Assembly: GCA_029210585.1 (NCBI GenBank)
Contig: JARGFP010000004.1
Location: forward strand, 78,244 to 142,243
From: Bacteroidales bacterium
GTDB lineage: Bacteria; Bacteroidota; Bacteroidia; Bacteroidales; GCA-2748055
DNA: 64,000 nucleotides
Direction of reading: 5' to 3'
Position 1 is the first letter of the stretch, and each line of letters opens with the position of its first letter. Both the position numbers and the translations under genes were made by a program. This document shows positions 1-8,626 of this stretch, one piece after another. Below the pieces are notes generated by a model, which made no database searches, had not been told where the DNA came from, and saw nothing but the letters and a program-made list of their open reading frames with translations.

Positions 1-960
1 AAATATCCCGATGATGCCTATGTGGACATGGTATTGTGCCACAGCCTGAATACAATGGAGGAAGTGGATGTGCTCTACAAAGGAATGGAGACCCCGCTGA
101 ATCCTGCCGGCGATTTCGGAGCACTGGTGGCGCTGAAGGATTTCCGCGACGGTACCAACTTCACCGGACTGAATCCCGATGAGGAAAAGCTTGTCAGGCA
201 CATCGGTTTTTCCGGGCACCGTTCCGCCCCGGTCATGATGGAGATGATCCAGCGTGACCGCTTCGACATCCTGGACGGCATGCTGGTGGCCATCAATCCC
301 AACGACCGGTTGAATCTGAACATGCAGTACAATGTCATCCCGGTCGCAGATGAGAAGGGACTGGGAATCATTGCCATGAAAGTATTTGCCGATGGCGCCA
401 TGTATACCAAGAAGGCTGAATGGTCCAATACACCTGAGCATGTGGTGATGCAGGTGGGTTCCGCAGAACTACCCAGCAAACCACTGGTTGAATATGCCCT
501 GACCATCCCGGGGATCCATACGGCCATTATTGGCATCGGCCATATCGACGAAGATCCGCTGAAGTGCCAGCTGGTACAAAACTATTATGCCGCACAGGTG
601 AAGCCGGATGCCCTTTCTGAAGAGGACAGGCGGCAGATCGAGGCGAAGACAAAACAGGTGAAGGGAGGCAAAACCAACTATTTCCAGTTGGAAAACGAAG
701 GACTTTCGGCACCTCAGAATGTTCGCATTGAATTGGGCCGCCTGAGATGGGATACCGCCATTGCCGGGGATGAGCCGATTGAAAAATACGTGATTTACCA
801 GGGAGACGAGGAAATCGGGGAGGTGGTTCACCGGCCCCAGATCACCAAAACTCCCTTTGCATTCGATGACATCACGCAGGGTGTTGCCTATGCAGTCGCC
901 GCGGTGGACAGGATCGGCAGAAAAAATGTAAGTGATCCGGTCATGGAGCAGGTAAATTAG
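1..960 (+). CDS. Aldo/keto reductase with C-terminal FN3-like tail (5' end outside window)
   Basis: The reading frame is open from base 1, so the gene starts upstream; 319 codons are visible. The visible part reads as the C-terminal half of an aldo/keto reductase barrel: a stretch on a non-returning substrate or partner search (IGFSGHRSAP), then GLGIIAMKVFADGAM and PLVEYALTIPGIHTAIIGIG, the usual final strands of the family that also bind NADPH. The catalytic Asp/Tyr/Lys/His region would lie upstream and cannot be checked. The last ~80 residues (from LSAPQNVRIELGRLRW) look like a fibronectin type III-like beta domain (YVIYQGDEEIGEV...AYAVAAVDRIGRKN), which is not part of the canonical barrel. 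Substrate is unknown. Other oxidoreductases of the same fold cannot be excluded. Confidence 0.8.
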   Translation, partial: KYPDDAYVDMVLCHSLNTMEEVDVLYKGMETPLNPAGDFGALVALKDFRDGTNFTGLNPDEEKLVRHIGFSGHRSAPVMMEMIQRDRFDILDGMLVAINPNDRLNLNMQYNVIPVADEKGLGIIAMKVFADGAMYTKKAEWSNTPEHVVMQVGSAELPSKPLVEYALTIPGIHTAIIGIGHIDEDPLKCQLVQNYYAAQVKPDALSEEDRRQIEAKTKQVKGGKTNYFQLENEGLSAPQNVRIELGRLRWDTAIAGDEPIEKYVIYQGDEEIGEVVHRPQITKTPFAFDDITQGVAYAVAAVDRIGRKNVSDPVMEQVN

Positions 961-1065
961 TGCCTGAAGCAAGGGGATAAAGCGCTCAGCGAATCGAATA
1001 TTCGATTTGACGGAGTATACCCGCCATAAGAACAGGCAGTTGCGTTCAGAAATGCAGTGTACGGA

Positions 1066-2532
1066 TCAGAAAGGTCCCCCGTTCGTAACCGTATCCGCGC
1101 CCATTGCAGCCCCCGGCATCTCACCACGGATTCCGTGCTGGTTTGTTTGTATGTAGGCATCCGCTTTCCTGAGGTACCAGTCGGCAGTAAGCGTTGCCGG
1201 CTCTGTATCTGCTGTTTCCGATTGCCACTCTTTCAATAACCCGCGCATTTCTGCCAGTACACCTGCATATCGCGGGTCACCTGAAAGATTGTGCAACTGA
1301 TCCGGATCATCAGCGACCCGGTACAATTCCTCAGCCGGGCGCGGTACCAGGAGCACATCCATCATGGCTGTGTCGGCACTGCCGGAATCCAGCTGATGGT
1401 AAATATCATGCATCGACGGAGAGATCACTGCATCAGCCGGTCCCTGTTTGGCAAATTGCGGCCGGCCATTGCAGATATACATGTATTCTTCCGTTCTGAC
1501 CATCCGTCCGTAGGCTTCATAATCGTGCCAGTTGTGTTCTGCAAAAAGGGTTTTCCTGAAGGTGTCCGGGGCCTCTTCGTCCCTGATCAGGTGTTTGAAG
1601 CTCCTGCCCTGGAAATACCTGTCGGGCGCCAGTCCAGCCAAATCAGTAAGGGTCGGGGCCAGGTCGATGATGCTCACCAGGGCATCTTTCTGCGATCCAT
1701 GCCTGGCGATGCCCTGTGGCCACCAAAAGATGAAAGGAGTCTTCATCCCTGCATCGATCATCCGGGTTTTGGCGCGCGGGAAGGGCCTTCCGTTATCGGC
1801 ACATACGATAATCACCGTATTCGGCGCCTCTCCCTGGCGGATGATCTCGCGGTGCACCTCACCCACAAACCAGTCAAAACGCGCAATCTCATTGTAGTAG
1901 GAAGCCAGGTCCTGCCGTGTCCCGGGCAGGTCTGCCAGACCTGCGGGTACCGACAGTGTAGCCGGGTCGTATGCATTTCTGATGGTATCAGCCGACCAGT
2001 CACGGTGTGCATCGGTGGAAGCGAGCCATAAAAAGAAGGGGCGGTCTTTCGGACGCTCTTTCAGCATATTCAGCCAGTGTTTTTCCCCTCCGGGTCCGAT
2101 GTCGGTAATGGCCAGGGTGTCGAACCCCCTTTTGGCCGCTTCCCCCATGTGCCATTTCCCCGATGCGGCAGTATAGTATCCGGCCTTCTGCAGCTCCCCG
2201 GGGAAAACAGGAAGGTGACCCGGCAGGGAGGTGTGCAATTCGGCTGCCCCGGTATTGTGCGGGTACCGTCCCGAAATGATGCTGGTGCGGCTGGGGCTGC
2301 AGCTGCTTGCAGTCAGGTATACATTGTTAAATTTCAACCCCTCGCGTACCAGCCGGTCGATATAAGGGGTGTAGATATCCTCATTCCCGTAACAGCTGAA
2401 ATCATTCCAGCTAACGTCATCCGCGATAATGAACACAATGTTGGGCGGACCCTTGGGTTCGTTCTTGCATGAAGTGAGTAAAAATATCAGAAGAAGGGGC
2501 AAAATGGAAAGAAATGACAACCGGTATCTCAT
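1066..2532 (-). CDS. Sulfatase, predicted lipoprotein
   Basis: Family S1 sulfatase of 488 residues that would hydrolyse sulfate esters, probably on a glycan. The chosen start (2532) gives a clean lipoprotein signal: charged N-terminus, hydrophobic stretch, and lipobox LTSC at Cys22; an upstream ATG (2616) would add 28 residues that spoil it. Metal ligands IIADDVSWND (residues 35-44) follow. The activation motif is CSPSR with Cys78, the residue converted to formylglycine, then TSIISGR. SGKWHMGE and ADNGRPF complete the active site. The product is likely anchored in the periplasm or on the cell surface. A maturase (anSME or FGE) is needed but is not in this window. No SusC/SusD pair lies nearby, so the substrate cannot be guessed. 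A 15-bp tandem duplication lies just upstream. Confidence 0.9.
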   Translation of the reverse strand: MRYRLSFLSILPLLLIFLLTSCKNEPKGPPNIVFIIADDVSWNDFSCYGNEDIYTPYIDRLVREGLKFNNVYLTASSCSPSRTSIISGRYPHNTGAAELHTSLPGHLPVFPGELQKAGYYTAASGKWHMGEAAKRGFDTLAITDIGPGGEKHWLNMLKERPKDRPFFLWLASTDAHRDWSADTIRNAYDPATLSVPAGLADLPGTRQDLASYYNEIARFDWFVGEVHREIIRQGEAPNTVIIVCADNGRPFPRAKTRMIDAGMKTPFIFWWPQGIARHGSQKDALVSIIDLAPTLTDLAGLAPDRYFQGRSFKHLIRDEEAPDTFRKTLFAEHNWHDYEAYGRMVRTEEYMYICNGRPQFAKQGPADAVISPSMHDIYHQLDSGSADTAMMDVLLVPRPAEELYRVADDPDQLHNLSGDPRYAGVLAEMRGLLKEWQSETADTEPATLTADWYLRKADAYIQTNQHGIRGEMPGAAMGADTVTNGGPF

Positions 2533-2556
2533 GTGCGAATTTTTAAACATTAAATC

Positions 2557-2586
2557 CTGCAGGAATATAATCTGCAGGAATATACA
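2557..2586. repeat. 15-bp tandem duplication upstream of sulfatase
   Basis: Two adjacent copies of ctgcaggaatataat, the second ending in aca instead of aat (2557-2571 and 2572-2586). It lies in the leader of the sulfatase gene. Confidence 0.8.
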
Positions 2587-2656
2587 AATTAATCGACTAA
2601 CAGCGATCCTTATCAAGGCATACTTCTTTAACTGTACGCCGCATTATAAGTGATTC

Positions 2657-2720
2657 CCGCTCTCACGGTCTCAATCGTCTCCCTTTCTCCCACTCTCCCA
2701 GTCCCCTGTTCTCCCACTCG
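2657..2720 (-). repeat. G-rich ~8-bp tandem motif abutting the aspartate kinase stop
   Basis: Read on the minus strand, the sequence directly after the aspartate kinase stop codon is a degenerate tandem array of GGGAGAC/GGGAGAAC-type units with a period near 8 bp. The same motif family occurs at 10003-10045, right after the hemN stop, and at 51877-51933, inside miaB. Confidence 0.7.
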
Positions 2721-3983
2721 CTACCCCAAATCCCGCACTACCAGCTGGATATTCTGCACGCCGCGTTGCTCGAGCAACAGGGTCTTATTGATCATCACCC
2801 GCCGGATGGTGTCATCATCGAAATAACGGATGGTTACCAGTTCGAGCCCGGTCTCATACGATACCTTGAAATGCTCCTCCAGTTCGTCCACCACCTGGCG
2901 CACCTTGCGCTTGTCGTTGTTCACGATCACCTGGAAACTGACAGCAGAAGTCTGCTGCAGGTTGATCTTCAGTCCATGCTTGTGCAGGATGCCGTAGATG
3001 ATCTCCAGGTTGTCTTCAGCGATGAAGGAAAAATCGTGGGGTGAGATCCGGATCAGCACCTGGTCCATCTTGAAGATAAAAGAGGGCACCAGCTTTTCAT
3101 AGGCCAGGTTCGCAACCAGTGTGCCCGGATCGTCGGGATCCACAAATGACTTCACATACAGATTGATGTTCTTGTTCTGCAGCGGTTTGATGGTTTTCGG
3201 ATGAATGACGCTGGTACCGTAGTAAGCCAGTTCAATGGCATCGAGGTAGGACAGTTTATCCAGCAGTATGGTATCATCGAAATATTTCGGGTCTGCATTC
3301 AACACCCCCGGCACATCCTTCCAGATAGTCACCGACTCCGCCCTGAGCATGTGTGCAAGAATGGCGGCAGTATAATCCGACCCTTCCCTGCCCAGCGAGA
3401 CAGTCTGGTTGTTCATGTTGGAAGCAAGGAAACCCTGGGTCACCAGGAAATTCTCACCATTAAATACAAAATTCTTCTTCACAAGCCGGGTAGAGAGTTC
3501 CCAGTCGATGCGCCCCTCCCTGAAGGTATTGTCGGTTTTCAGTGATTTTCGCACATCAATCCATTTTGTCTTCAGTCCGGCATGGTCCAGGTAAAACGCT
3601 ATGATTTTCGTACTGAGGATCTCCCCGAACCCGATCACCTGGTCGTAATCGAAATCGTAATTCATCGTAGGTTCCTCACCCAGGCGGTCGGCCAGGTCTC
3701 CGAATACCTCTTCGATGTCCACATACGCCTTGTTGCCCTTGTCCTCAAAGAGTCCATGCATGATCTCCATGTGGTATTCCTTCAGCAGATTATACTCCTG
3801 CCTGAGATGCTCCTCATCCCTGTTCACGAAATGCTCGATGATCCGTTCCAGTGCATTCGTGGTCTTGCCCATCGCGGATACAACGATGACAATCTCTTCG
3901 GGATATTTTTTCAGGATATCCACAATGTTTTTCACAGCATCCGCACTTTTGACAGAAGCCCCTCCGAATTTGAACACTAACAT
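2721..3983 (-). CDS. lysC: Aspartate kinase
   Basis: Catalyses ATP-dependent phosphorylation of L-aspartate, the first step toward lysine, meso-diaminopimelate, threonine and methionine. The 420-residue length fits a monofunctional enzyme: an amino-acid kinase domain beginning MLVFKFGGASVKSA, then SLGREGSDYTAAILAHML (nucleotide and aspartate binding), followed by two ACT-type regulatory regions in the last ~130 residues (VLIRISPHDFSFIAEDNLE and a second copy near LVTIRYF). There is no homoserine dehydrogenase fusion. The ACT domains imply feedback control by an end product, but which one cannot be read from sequence. The diaminopimelate it feeds would be used by MurE encoded at 37.8-39.2 kb. 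The gene has its own -7 box at 4013-4020. Several aspartate kinase isoforms may exist in the genome, so the symbol is by type. Confidence 0.92.
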   Translation of the reverse strand: MLVFKFGGASVKSADAVKNIVDILKKYPEEIVIVVSAMGKTTNALERIIEHFVNRDEEHLRQEYNLLKEYHMEIMHGLFEDKGNKAYVDIEEVFGDLADRLGEEPTMNYDFDYDQVIGFGEILSTKIIAFYLDHAGLKTKWIDVRKSLKTDNTFREGRIDWELSTRLVKKNFVFNGENFLVTQGFLASNMNNQTVSLGREGSDYTAAILAHMLRAESVTIWKDVPGVLNADPKYFDDTILLDKLSYLDAIELAYYGTSVIHPKTIKPLQNKNINLYVKSFVDPDDPGTLVANLAYEKLVPSFIFKMDQVLIRISPHDFSFIAEDNLEIIYGILHKHGLKINLQQTSAVSFQVIVNNDKRKVRQVVDELEEHFKVSYETGLELVTIRYFDDDTIRRVMINKTLLLEQRGVQNIQLVVRDLG

Positions 3984-4012
3984 AATGTGCCGGATTTAAA
4001 ATTTTAACCCTG

Positions 4013-4020
4013 CAAAAATA
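4013..4020 (-). promoter_or_regulatory. Bacteroidota -7 box for aspartate kinase
   Basis: On the minus strand this reads TATTTTTG, an exact match to TAnnTTTG, about 30 nt upstream of the ATG at 3983. No convincing -33 element was seen. Confidence 0.5.
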
Positions 4021-4141
4021 GCAATAATTGCCGTATTTGCAGATGATCGTCTCCGGGAAGCAGTCAGCAGCATCATTCGGAAGACTGGCGGGATAGCGTA
4101 ATGGACCGGACTTCCTGCACCCTGGTGGTGCGGCTGCTGCG

Positions 4142-4175
4142 TGGAGGTTCAGACTTTATGGAGGTTCAGACTTTA
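4142..4175. repeat. 17-bp perfect tandem duplication
   Basis: tggaggttcagacttta occurs twice back to back (4142-4158 and 4159-4175) in the 296-nt gap between aspartate kinase and the SiaC-like gene. Apart from this and the promoter box, nothing recognisable was seen in the gap. Confidence 0.95.
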
Positions 4176-4279
4176 ATACTGGTGGAGTGGCTGGTGAAAA
4201 TATTTTCGGTGATGGGACGGGCATAAAAAAGTGTCCCGACGGGAACAACAGCAAATGTGCCGGGCACCAGCTATGTACA

Positions 4280-4687
4280 TCACTGCTGGCCAGACAAATA
4301 ACCTCCTTCGGGATAGCTGACCTTTTCAAACCGCAGGCCGGTCATCATCTCGAATGCTTCAGCTGTATCAATCATCTCCAGGTCGTCATCCTCGTACATC
4401 CATGTCACGTTAAAGGGATGGTTGTTGTCTGCAAGGTACCTGATCTTCTTAAGTACCTCAAGGATATACTTGGAACTGCTGGTATTGAACAACTCGAGGT
4501 TCAGCTTCAGGTGCGTGTGTGCAGCGGGTTGCTCCACATAACGGTCCAGCCACCTGATGACCGGTTCATACAACTCGTTGGCATTTTCGGGATTCGACCT
4601 GCCCTCAAAAAGAAGTTCGCCGGAAACGGCATCCATTATGATCGTCGGAGTCTTTGCTGTTCCTGTGATCTCGAGTTTCTCCATCAT
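4280..4687 (-). CDS. SiaC-like protein (DUF1987 family)
   Basis: A 135-residue cytosolic protein resembling the SiaC/DUF1987 family: an N-terminal beta pair ending in FEGRSNPENANELYEPVIRW, then KLNLELFNTSSSKYILEVLKKI and a C-terminal MIDTAEAFEMMTGLRFEKV. In Pseudomonas, SiaC is a small phosphoprotein that partners a SiaB kinase and SiaA phosphatase to control a diguanylate cyclase. The Thr/Ser-rich NTSSSK segment corresponds to the phosphorylated region of the family. No siaA or siaB lies next to it here, so the pathway is unknown; the STAS protein at 53.3 kb is functionally related only in a general sense. The start is chosen at the first Met of MMEK; the second Met is equally possible. Confidence 0.75.
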   Translation of the reverse strand: MMEKLEITGTAKTPTIIMDAVSGELLFEGRSNPENANELYEPVIRWLDRYVEQPAAHTHLKLNLELFNTSSSKYILEVLKKIRYLADNNHPFNVTWMYEDDDLEMIDTAEAFEMMTGLRFEKVSYPEGGYLSGQQ

Positions 4688-4882
4688 CGGTTGTGTTTTT
4701 ACGCGGAGCGGATAAGCATTGCCTTTACAAATTCAATTCAAGATACACTATTCTTTCAATTTCTGCAAAATCACGCAAATATGTGATTTGGAATCACTCT
4801 AAATTAGCCTGATAAACCAAATCCTCCCACACCTTTAAACGAATTTTGATTTCCTTTGCATTTACAATAAAAAACAGGTGGA

Positions 4883-5227
4883 ATGTTTTCGATAGGACTC
4901 TTTTCGACATACCTGCCCTACGTAATACTTGCCATGTTCTATGGTCTGTACGTGGGAGTGCATTCCATTATGAAGCTCGAACAGGGCAGCGACACCGATA
5001 AGGACCTGGCTGCAAACACGATCTTCACCGACCATGACGACATCCAGCAAGGTAACAGCAAGACTTTCTATTACGATCAATTCACCGCGGAGAACAACGA
5101 TAGTGCAGTCCCTGCGATTCACAGGATCGCGGCAGGAACCATCATGCCAAAACCGCACGAGGACCCTGTCCGACGATCGTATTACCATCCGCTTTTTTCC
5201 CGGCCACCACCCGTAATTTCATTGTAA
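4883..5227 (+). CDS. Small membrane protein upstream of TonB receptor
   Basis: A 114-residue product with one hydrophobic segment near the N-terminus (LPYVILAMFYGLYVGVHSIM) and a polar, probably extracytoplasmic remainder. I do not recognise a family. It is judged real because it starts directly after an AT-rich region, has a plausible N-terminal membrane anchor and sits 97 nt upstream of, and on the same strand as, the TonB receptor-permease-hem genes. Its proline-rich C-terminus (FSRPPPVISL) is unusual. It might be an accessory of the transport unit, but that is inference from position only. Confidence 0.5.
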   Translation: MFSIGLFSTYLPYVILAMFYGLYVGVHSIMKLEQGSDTDKDLAANTIFTDHDDIQQGNSKTFYYDQFTAENNDSAVPAIHRIAAGTIMPKPHEDPVRRSYYHPLFSRPPPVISL

Positions 5228-5245
5228 CCATCCCGATCAATTAAC

Positions 5246-5299
5246 GTTGTCCGGTCACCTTCCATGCAATTCCTGCATGAAGTGTGCATAACGGACAAC
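5246..5299 (+). promoter_or_regulatory. Nested inverted repeat in leader of TonB receptor gene
   Basis: An outer perfect 8-bp inverted repeat (gttgtccg at 5246-5253, cggacaac at 5292-5299) encloses an imperfect middle pair (cacctt/aagtgtg) and an inner 6-bp pair (catgca at 5263-5268, tgcatg at 5274-5279) around a 5-nt loop. It ends 25 nt before the receptor ATG. It could be a structured RNA leader or an operator for a dimeric regulator. There is no following T-run, so a simple terminator is less likely. Confidence 0.6.
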
Positions 5300-5324
5300 A
5301 TATTCCATTATTAAATGACTTACA

Positions 5325-7421
5325 ATGAAACTGAAAAATATTGCCATTGCATGTGTTACCCTGCTCTGCGCAGCTTCACTCTATGCACAGCAGGTGATCA
5401 TCATGACAGACAGCACCGAGGTTCCGGAACTGAATATTTCTGAGGTGCAGATCAGGGCCTCCAAGAGCAACCTGGGGCTGAAGCAGATGCCTGCGTCGGT
5501 AACCTTGCTGAACTCCATGATCCTGGAACAAACAGACGTCCGCTCCCTCACAGACATCTCAGCCATCGCCCCCGGCTTTTTTATGCCCGACTACGGCTCC
5601 AAACTGACTTCACCCGTGTATATCCGCGGGATCGGTTCCCGGATCAACAGTCCCTCGGTAGGATTGTACGTGGATAATGTGCCCTACTTTGAAAAGGCCG
5701 CTTTCAATTTCGATTTCTTTGATATCGACCGCATCGAAATACTGAAAGGGCCACAGGGAACGCTTTACGGAAGGAACACCATGGGAGGCATTATCAACAT
5801 CATCACCCGTTCCCCGTTCGATTTCCAGGGTACCACGATGGAGCTCAATGCCGGCACCTATGGGGCTTTCTGCGGGAATTTCGGACACTACGGAAAGGCC
5901 GGAGACGATTTTGCCTACTCTTTTGCATTTAATGTGCAGCATAACCAGGGGTATTATACCAATATGTTCTCGGGAGAGCAGGTGGACCGTTCCAATTCCC
6001 TCGGGGGAAGGAACAAGCTGATCTGGGCGATCAATGACCGCTGGAAGCTGGAAAACGTAATCAGCATGGAATACAGCACGGAAGGCGGGTACCCCTACGC
6101 ATTGCTGAATGATTCACTGATGACAGCCGAACACATCAACTATAACCAGCCCAGCTCGTACGAGCGGAACCTGGTTTCGGACGGACTGGTGCTGACCTAT
6201 TCAGGAAGCAACATTGCATTCACATCCACCACTTCCTACCAGTTCCTGGACGACCGCCAGGAGATCGACCAGGATTTTACGCCCGACTCGCTCTACTTCG
6301 TTGTGCAGGACCAGTTACAGCACATGGTGTCCCAGGAATTCATCCTGCGGTCGGCACGCCCCGACAGCCGTTACATCTGGCTGGCAGGCGCATATGGATT
6401 CACCCAGCGGTTCAACAAGCAGGTGGATGTGGACATATATACCACCAACATGGCACTGCAAAAAGGCTACAGGAACTCCGTCAGCGGCGCTGCACTCTTC
6501 CACCAGTCCACATTGAATGACTTCCTGGTGAAGAACCTTGCCCTCACAGCAGGGATTCGTGCAGACTTCGAACGCGACGCTCTGGATTATGTATATGATA
6601 TGAATGTCGCCGGAAACCATGTTCCCATGGCCGACACCACATACCCGGCACTCAGCTATGTAGAGATACTGCCCAAGATTGCACTCAGCTACAAGGCCGG
6701 ATCCTTCCAGGTATACGCAACAGCTGCCAAGGGGTACAAAACCGGTGGATTCAATTCCACTTTCGAAACCGACAGCGGACTCTATTACCGGCCCGAGACC
6801 AGCTGGAACTATGAAACAGGATTCAAAAGCAGCCTGCTGAACAGGCACCTCTACCTGGATGTTGCCCTGTTCTACATCGACTGGAACAACCAGCAGATCT
6901 ACCAGACCGTCCCCAGCGGAAGGGGCGCCAGGCTGAGCAACGCCGGCGAATCCGTCAGCAAGGGGTTTGAGATCACCATGAAAACGCTTCCCATGTATGG
7001 ATTCAAACCGGTACTTTCCTACGGGTACACCGATGCGCGGTTCATCAAATATGTGAAAGATGAGAATACGAACTACAATGGCAATGCCATTCCGTTCATC
7101 CCGAAACACACCCTTAACTTCGTATTGCGCAAATCGATCGACCTTCATCAAACGGGCCTGATCGACCGGGTGGATCTCAATCTCATCTACCGCGGACTGG
7201 GAAAAATTTACTGGAACGAGGAAAACACCTTCAGCAGCAATTACTACAACCTGGTGGATGCAAACATCGCGTTTTCAAAGAGCGGTTTTGAATTTGCCCT
7301 GTGGGGAAAGAACCTGCTCGGGACCGATTATGAATCGTTTTATTTTGAAGCACTCGGGAACCAGTATGTCCAGACGGGCAAACCCATGCGTTTTGGTGTC
7401 AACCTGAAATACGAATTCTGA
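5325..7421 (+). CDS. TonB-dependent outer-membrane receptor
   Basis: A 698-residue outer-membrane active transporter. Residues 1-21 form a signal peptide (cut after SLYA). A short region follows before the plug domain: PASVTLLNSMIL, VYIRGIGSR, GLYVDNVPY, DRIEILKGPQGTLYGRNT and GGIINIITR are typical plug motifs. The remainder is the 22-strand barrel, with the conserved AKGYKTGGFN region and the C-terminal aromatic ending (NLKYEF). It lacks the CarboxypepD-like N-terminal extension of SusC proteins, so it is of the siderophore/vitamin/heme-receptor size class. No FRAP/NPNL heme-receptor motif was seen. It is followed after 2 nt by an MFS permease and then late heme genes, which points to a porphyrin or iron-chelate ligand; the ligand itself is inference. 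Confidence 0.92.
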   Translation: MKLKNIAIACVTLLCAASLYAQQVIIMTDSTEVPELNISEVQIRASKSNLGLKQMPASVTLLNSMILEQTDVRSLTDISAIAPGFFMPDYGSKLTSPVYIRGIGSRINSPSVGLYVDNVPYFEKAAFNFDFFDIDRIEILKGPQGTLYGRNTMGGIINIITRSPFDFQGTTMELNAGTYGAFCGNFGHYGKAGDDFAYSFAFNVQHNQGYYTNMFSGEQVDRSNSLGGRNKLIWAINDRWKLENVISMEYSTEGGYPYALLNDSLMTAEHINYNQPSSYERNLVSDGLVLTYSGSNIAFTSTTSYQFLDDRQEIDQDFTPDSLYFVVQDQLQHMVSQEFILRSARPDSRYIWLAGAYGFTQRFNKQVDVDIYTTNMALQKGYRNSVSGAALFHQSTLNDFLVKNLALTAGIRADFERDALDYVYDMNVAGNHVPMADTTYPALSYVEILPKIALSYKAGSFQVYATAAKGYKTGGFNSTFETDSGLYYRPETSWNYETGFKSSLLNRHLYLDVALFYIDWNNQQIYQTVPSGRGARLSNAGESVSKGFEITMKTLPMYGFKPVLSYGYTDARFIKYVKDENTNYNGNAIPFIPKHTLNFVLRKSIDLHQTGLIDRVDLNLIYRGLGKIYWNEENTFSSNYYNLVDANIAFSKSGFEFALWGKNLLGTDYESFYFEALGNQYVQTGKPMRFGVNLKYEF

Positions 7422-7423
7422 GC

Positions 7424-8626
7424 ATGCACGAAGCTAAAAACTGGAAGAAGTTCCCCACCCTCTTCAGCCTGTATATTGCACAGTCAGTACCTATGAGTTT
7501 TTTCTCAACGGTGGTTCCTGTAATCATGCGCCAGGAAAACTATTCCCTGGAATCCATCGGGCTGCTTCAGCTGGTGAAACTCCCCTGGATCGCCAAGTTT
7601 CTCTGGGCACCACTGGTAGACAACAGCGTAAAAAACTCGAAAGACCTGAAGCGCTGGATCATTTTCTCCGAGCTGTTTTACGCGGTGGTGATCATGAGCA
7701 TTGCGTTCCTCAACCTGCAGACAGACTTCAAGCTGATCGTGGTACTGATGGTGGTCGCATTTGTCGCATCGGCCACGCAGGATATCGCAACGGATGCCTT
7801 TGCCATCCTGATCCTGAAAAAGGAGGAACGCAGCCTGGGGAACAGCATGCAGGTATCGGGCAGTTTCATCGGCGCACTTTTGGGAACGGGCGTATTGCTC
7901 ATCGCCTACAGTTTTTTCGGCTGGTCCGTTTTTCTCTTCATGCTCGCAGGATTTGTGGTCTTCGCCCTTATCCCGCTAAGGCTCTACAAATCCTTCCATA
8001 CCATTGAGAAATCGCAGGGTTACCGCCTGAATTTCAGGGAACTGGTAGGGTTTTTCAGGATTCCCGGCATGCCCAAATGGGTACTGATCCTGGTGTTTTA
8101 TTATTCGGGGTTCATCGGTGTGCTGACCATGCTGAAGCCTTACCTGGTGGACCTCGGATACAACATCAAACAGATCGGGTTCATGTCAGGTATCGTGGGA
8201 ACGTCGGTAGCAACGCTGAGTGCCTTGTCGGCCGGGTTACTGATTAAAAAAGCCGGCCGGAACGCCACGCTGGTGACACTGGGCACCATCAACATCATGG
8301 CAGCCTTGTATTTCTGGTGGATTTCCGGCATGGACCCCACCCTGTTGCACATCTACGGCGGAATTTGCCTGTTGTGGGGGGCCTATGGAGCCTCCTCGGT
8401 GATCATCTATACGACCTCAATGGATATGGTACGTCCCGGTGCCTCCGGAACAGATTTCACCATACAGATCGTCATCACCCATCTCAGCAGCCTGGTTATT
8501 GCCGTGAACAGCGGAAAAGTGGCAGACCTGCTGGGATATACCGGGCTGTTCGGCCTGGAAGCGGCACTGGGGGGGCTGACATTACTCATTATCATATTTT
8601 CCATGCCAAAAAAGCAAAGAACATGA
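7424..8626 (+). CDS. MFS permease, RhtX/FptX or AmpG-like
   Basis: A 400-residue inner-membrane protein with about 12 hydrophobic segments. LQLVKLPWIAKFLWAPLVD near the N-terminus and ATQDIATDAFAI in the first half match the siderophore permeases RhtX/FptX and the related AmpG muropeptide permeases. The gene starts 2 nt after the TonB receptor stop and its stop overlaps the hemN start (ATGA at 8623-8626), so the three are translationally tied. A likely role is moving the receptor's ligand from periplasm to cytoplasm. AmpG-type muropeptide import is an alternative, but the linkage to a TonB receptor and hem genes argues against it. Substrate unproven. Confidence 0.85.
   Translation: MHEAKNWKKFPTLFSLYIAQSVPMSFFSTVVPVIMRQENYSLESIGLLQLVKLPWIAKFLWAPLVDNSVKNSKDLKRWIIFSELFYAVVIMSIAFLNLQTDFKLIVVLMVVAFVASATQDIATDAFAILILKKEERSLGNSMQVSGSFIGALLGTGVLLIAYSFFGWSVFLFMLAGFVVFALIPLRLYKSFHTIEKSQGYRLNFRELVGFFRIPGMPKWVLILVFYYSGFIGVLTMLKPYLVDLGYNIKQIGFMSGIVGTSVATLSALSAGLLIKKAGRNATLVTLGTINIMAALYFWWISGMDPTLLHIYGGICLLWGAYGASSVIIYTTSMDMVRPGASGTDFTIQIVITHLSSLVIAVNSGKVADLLGYTGLFGLEAALGGLTLLIIIFSMPKKQRT

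Noticed and set aside
4187-4786. A 199-codon plus-strand gene overlapping the SiaC-like gene
   Set aside because: Antisense shadow; the minus-strand product matches a family and this one does not.
8317-8622. N-terminal extension of hemN
   Set aside because: It overlaps the permease reading frame and adds nothing conserved; the real start is at 8623.
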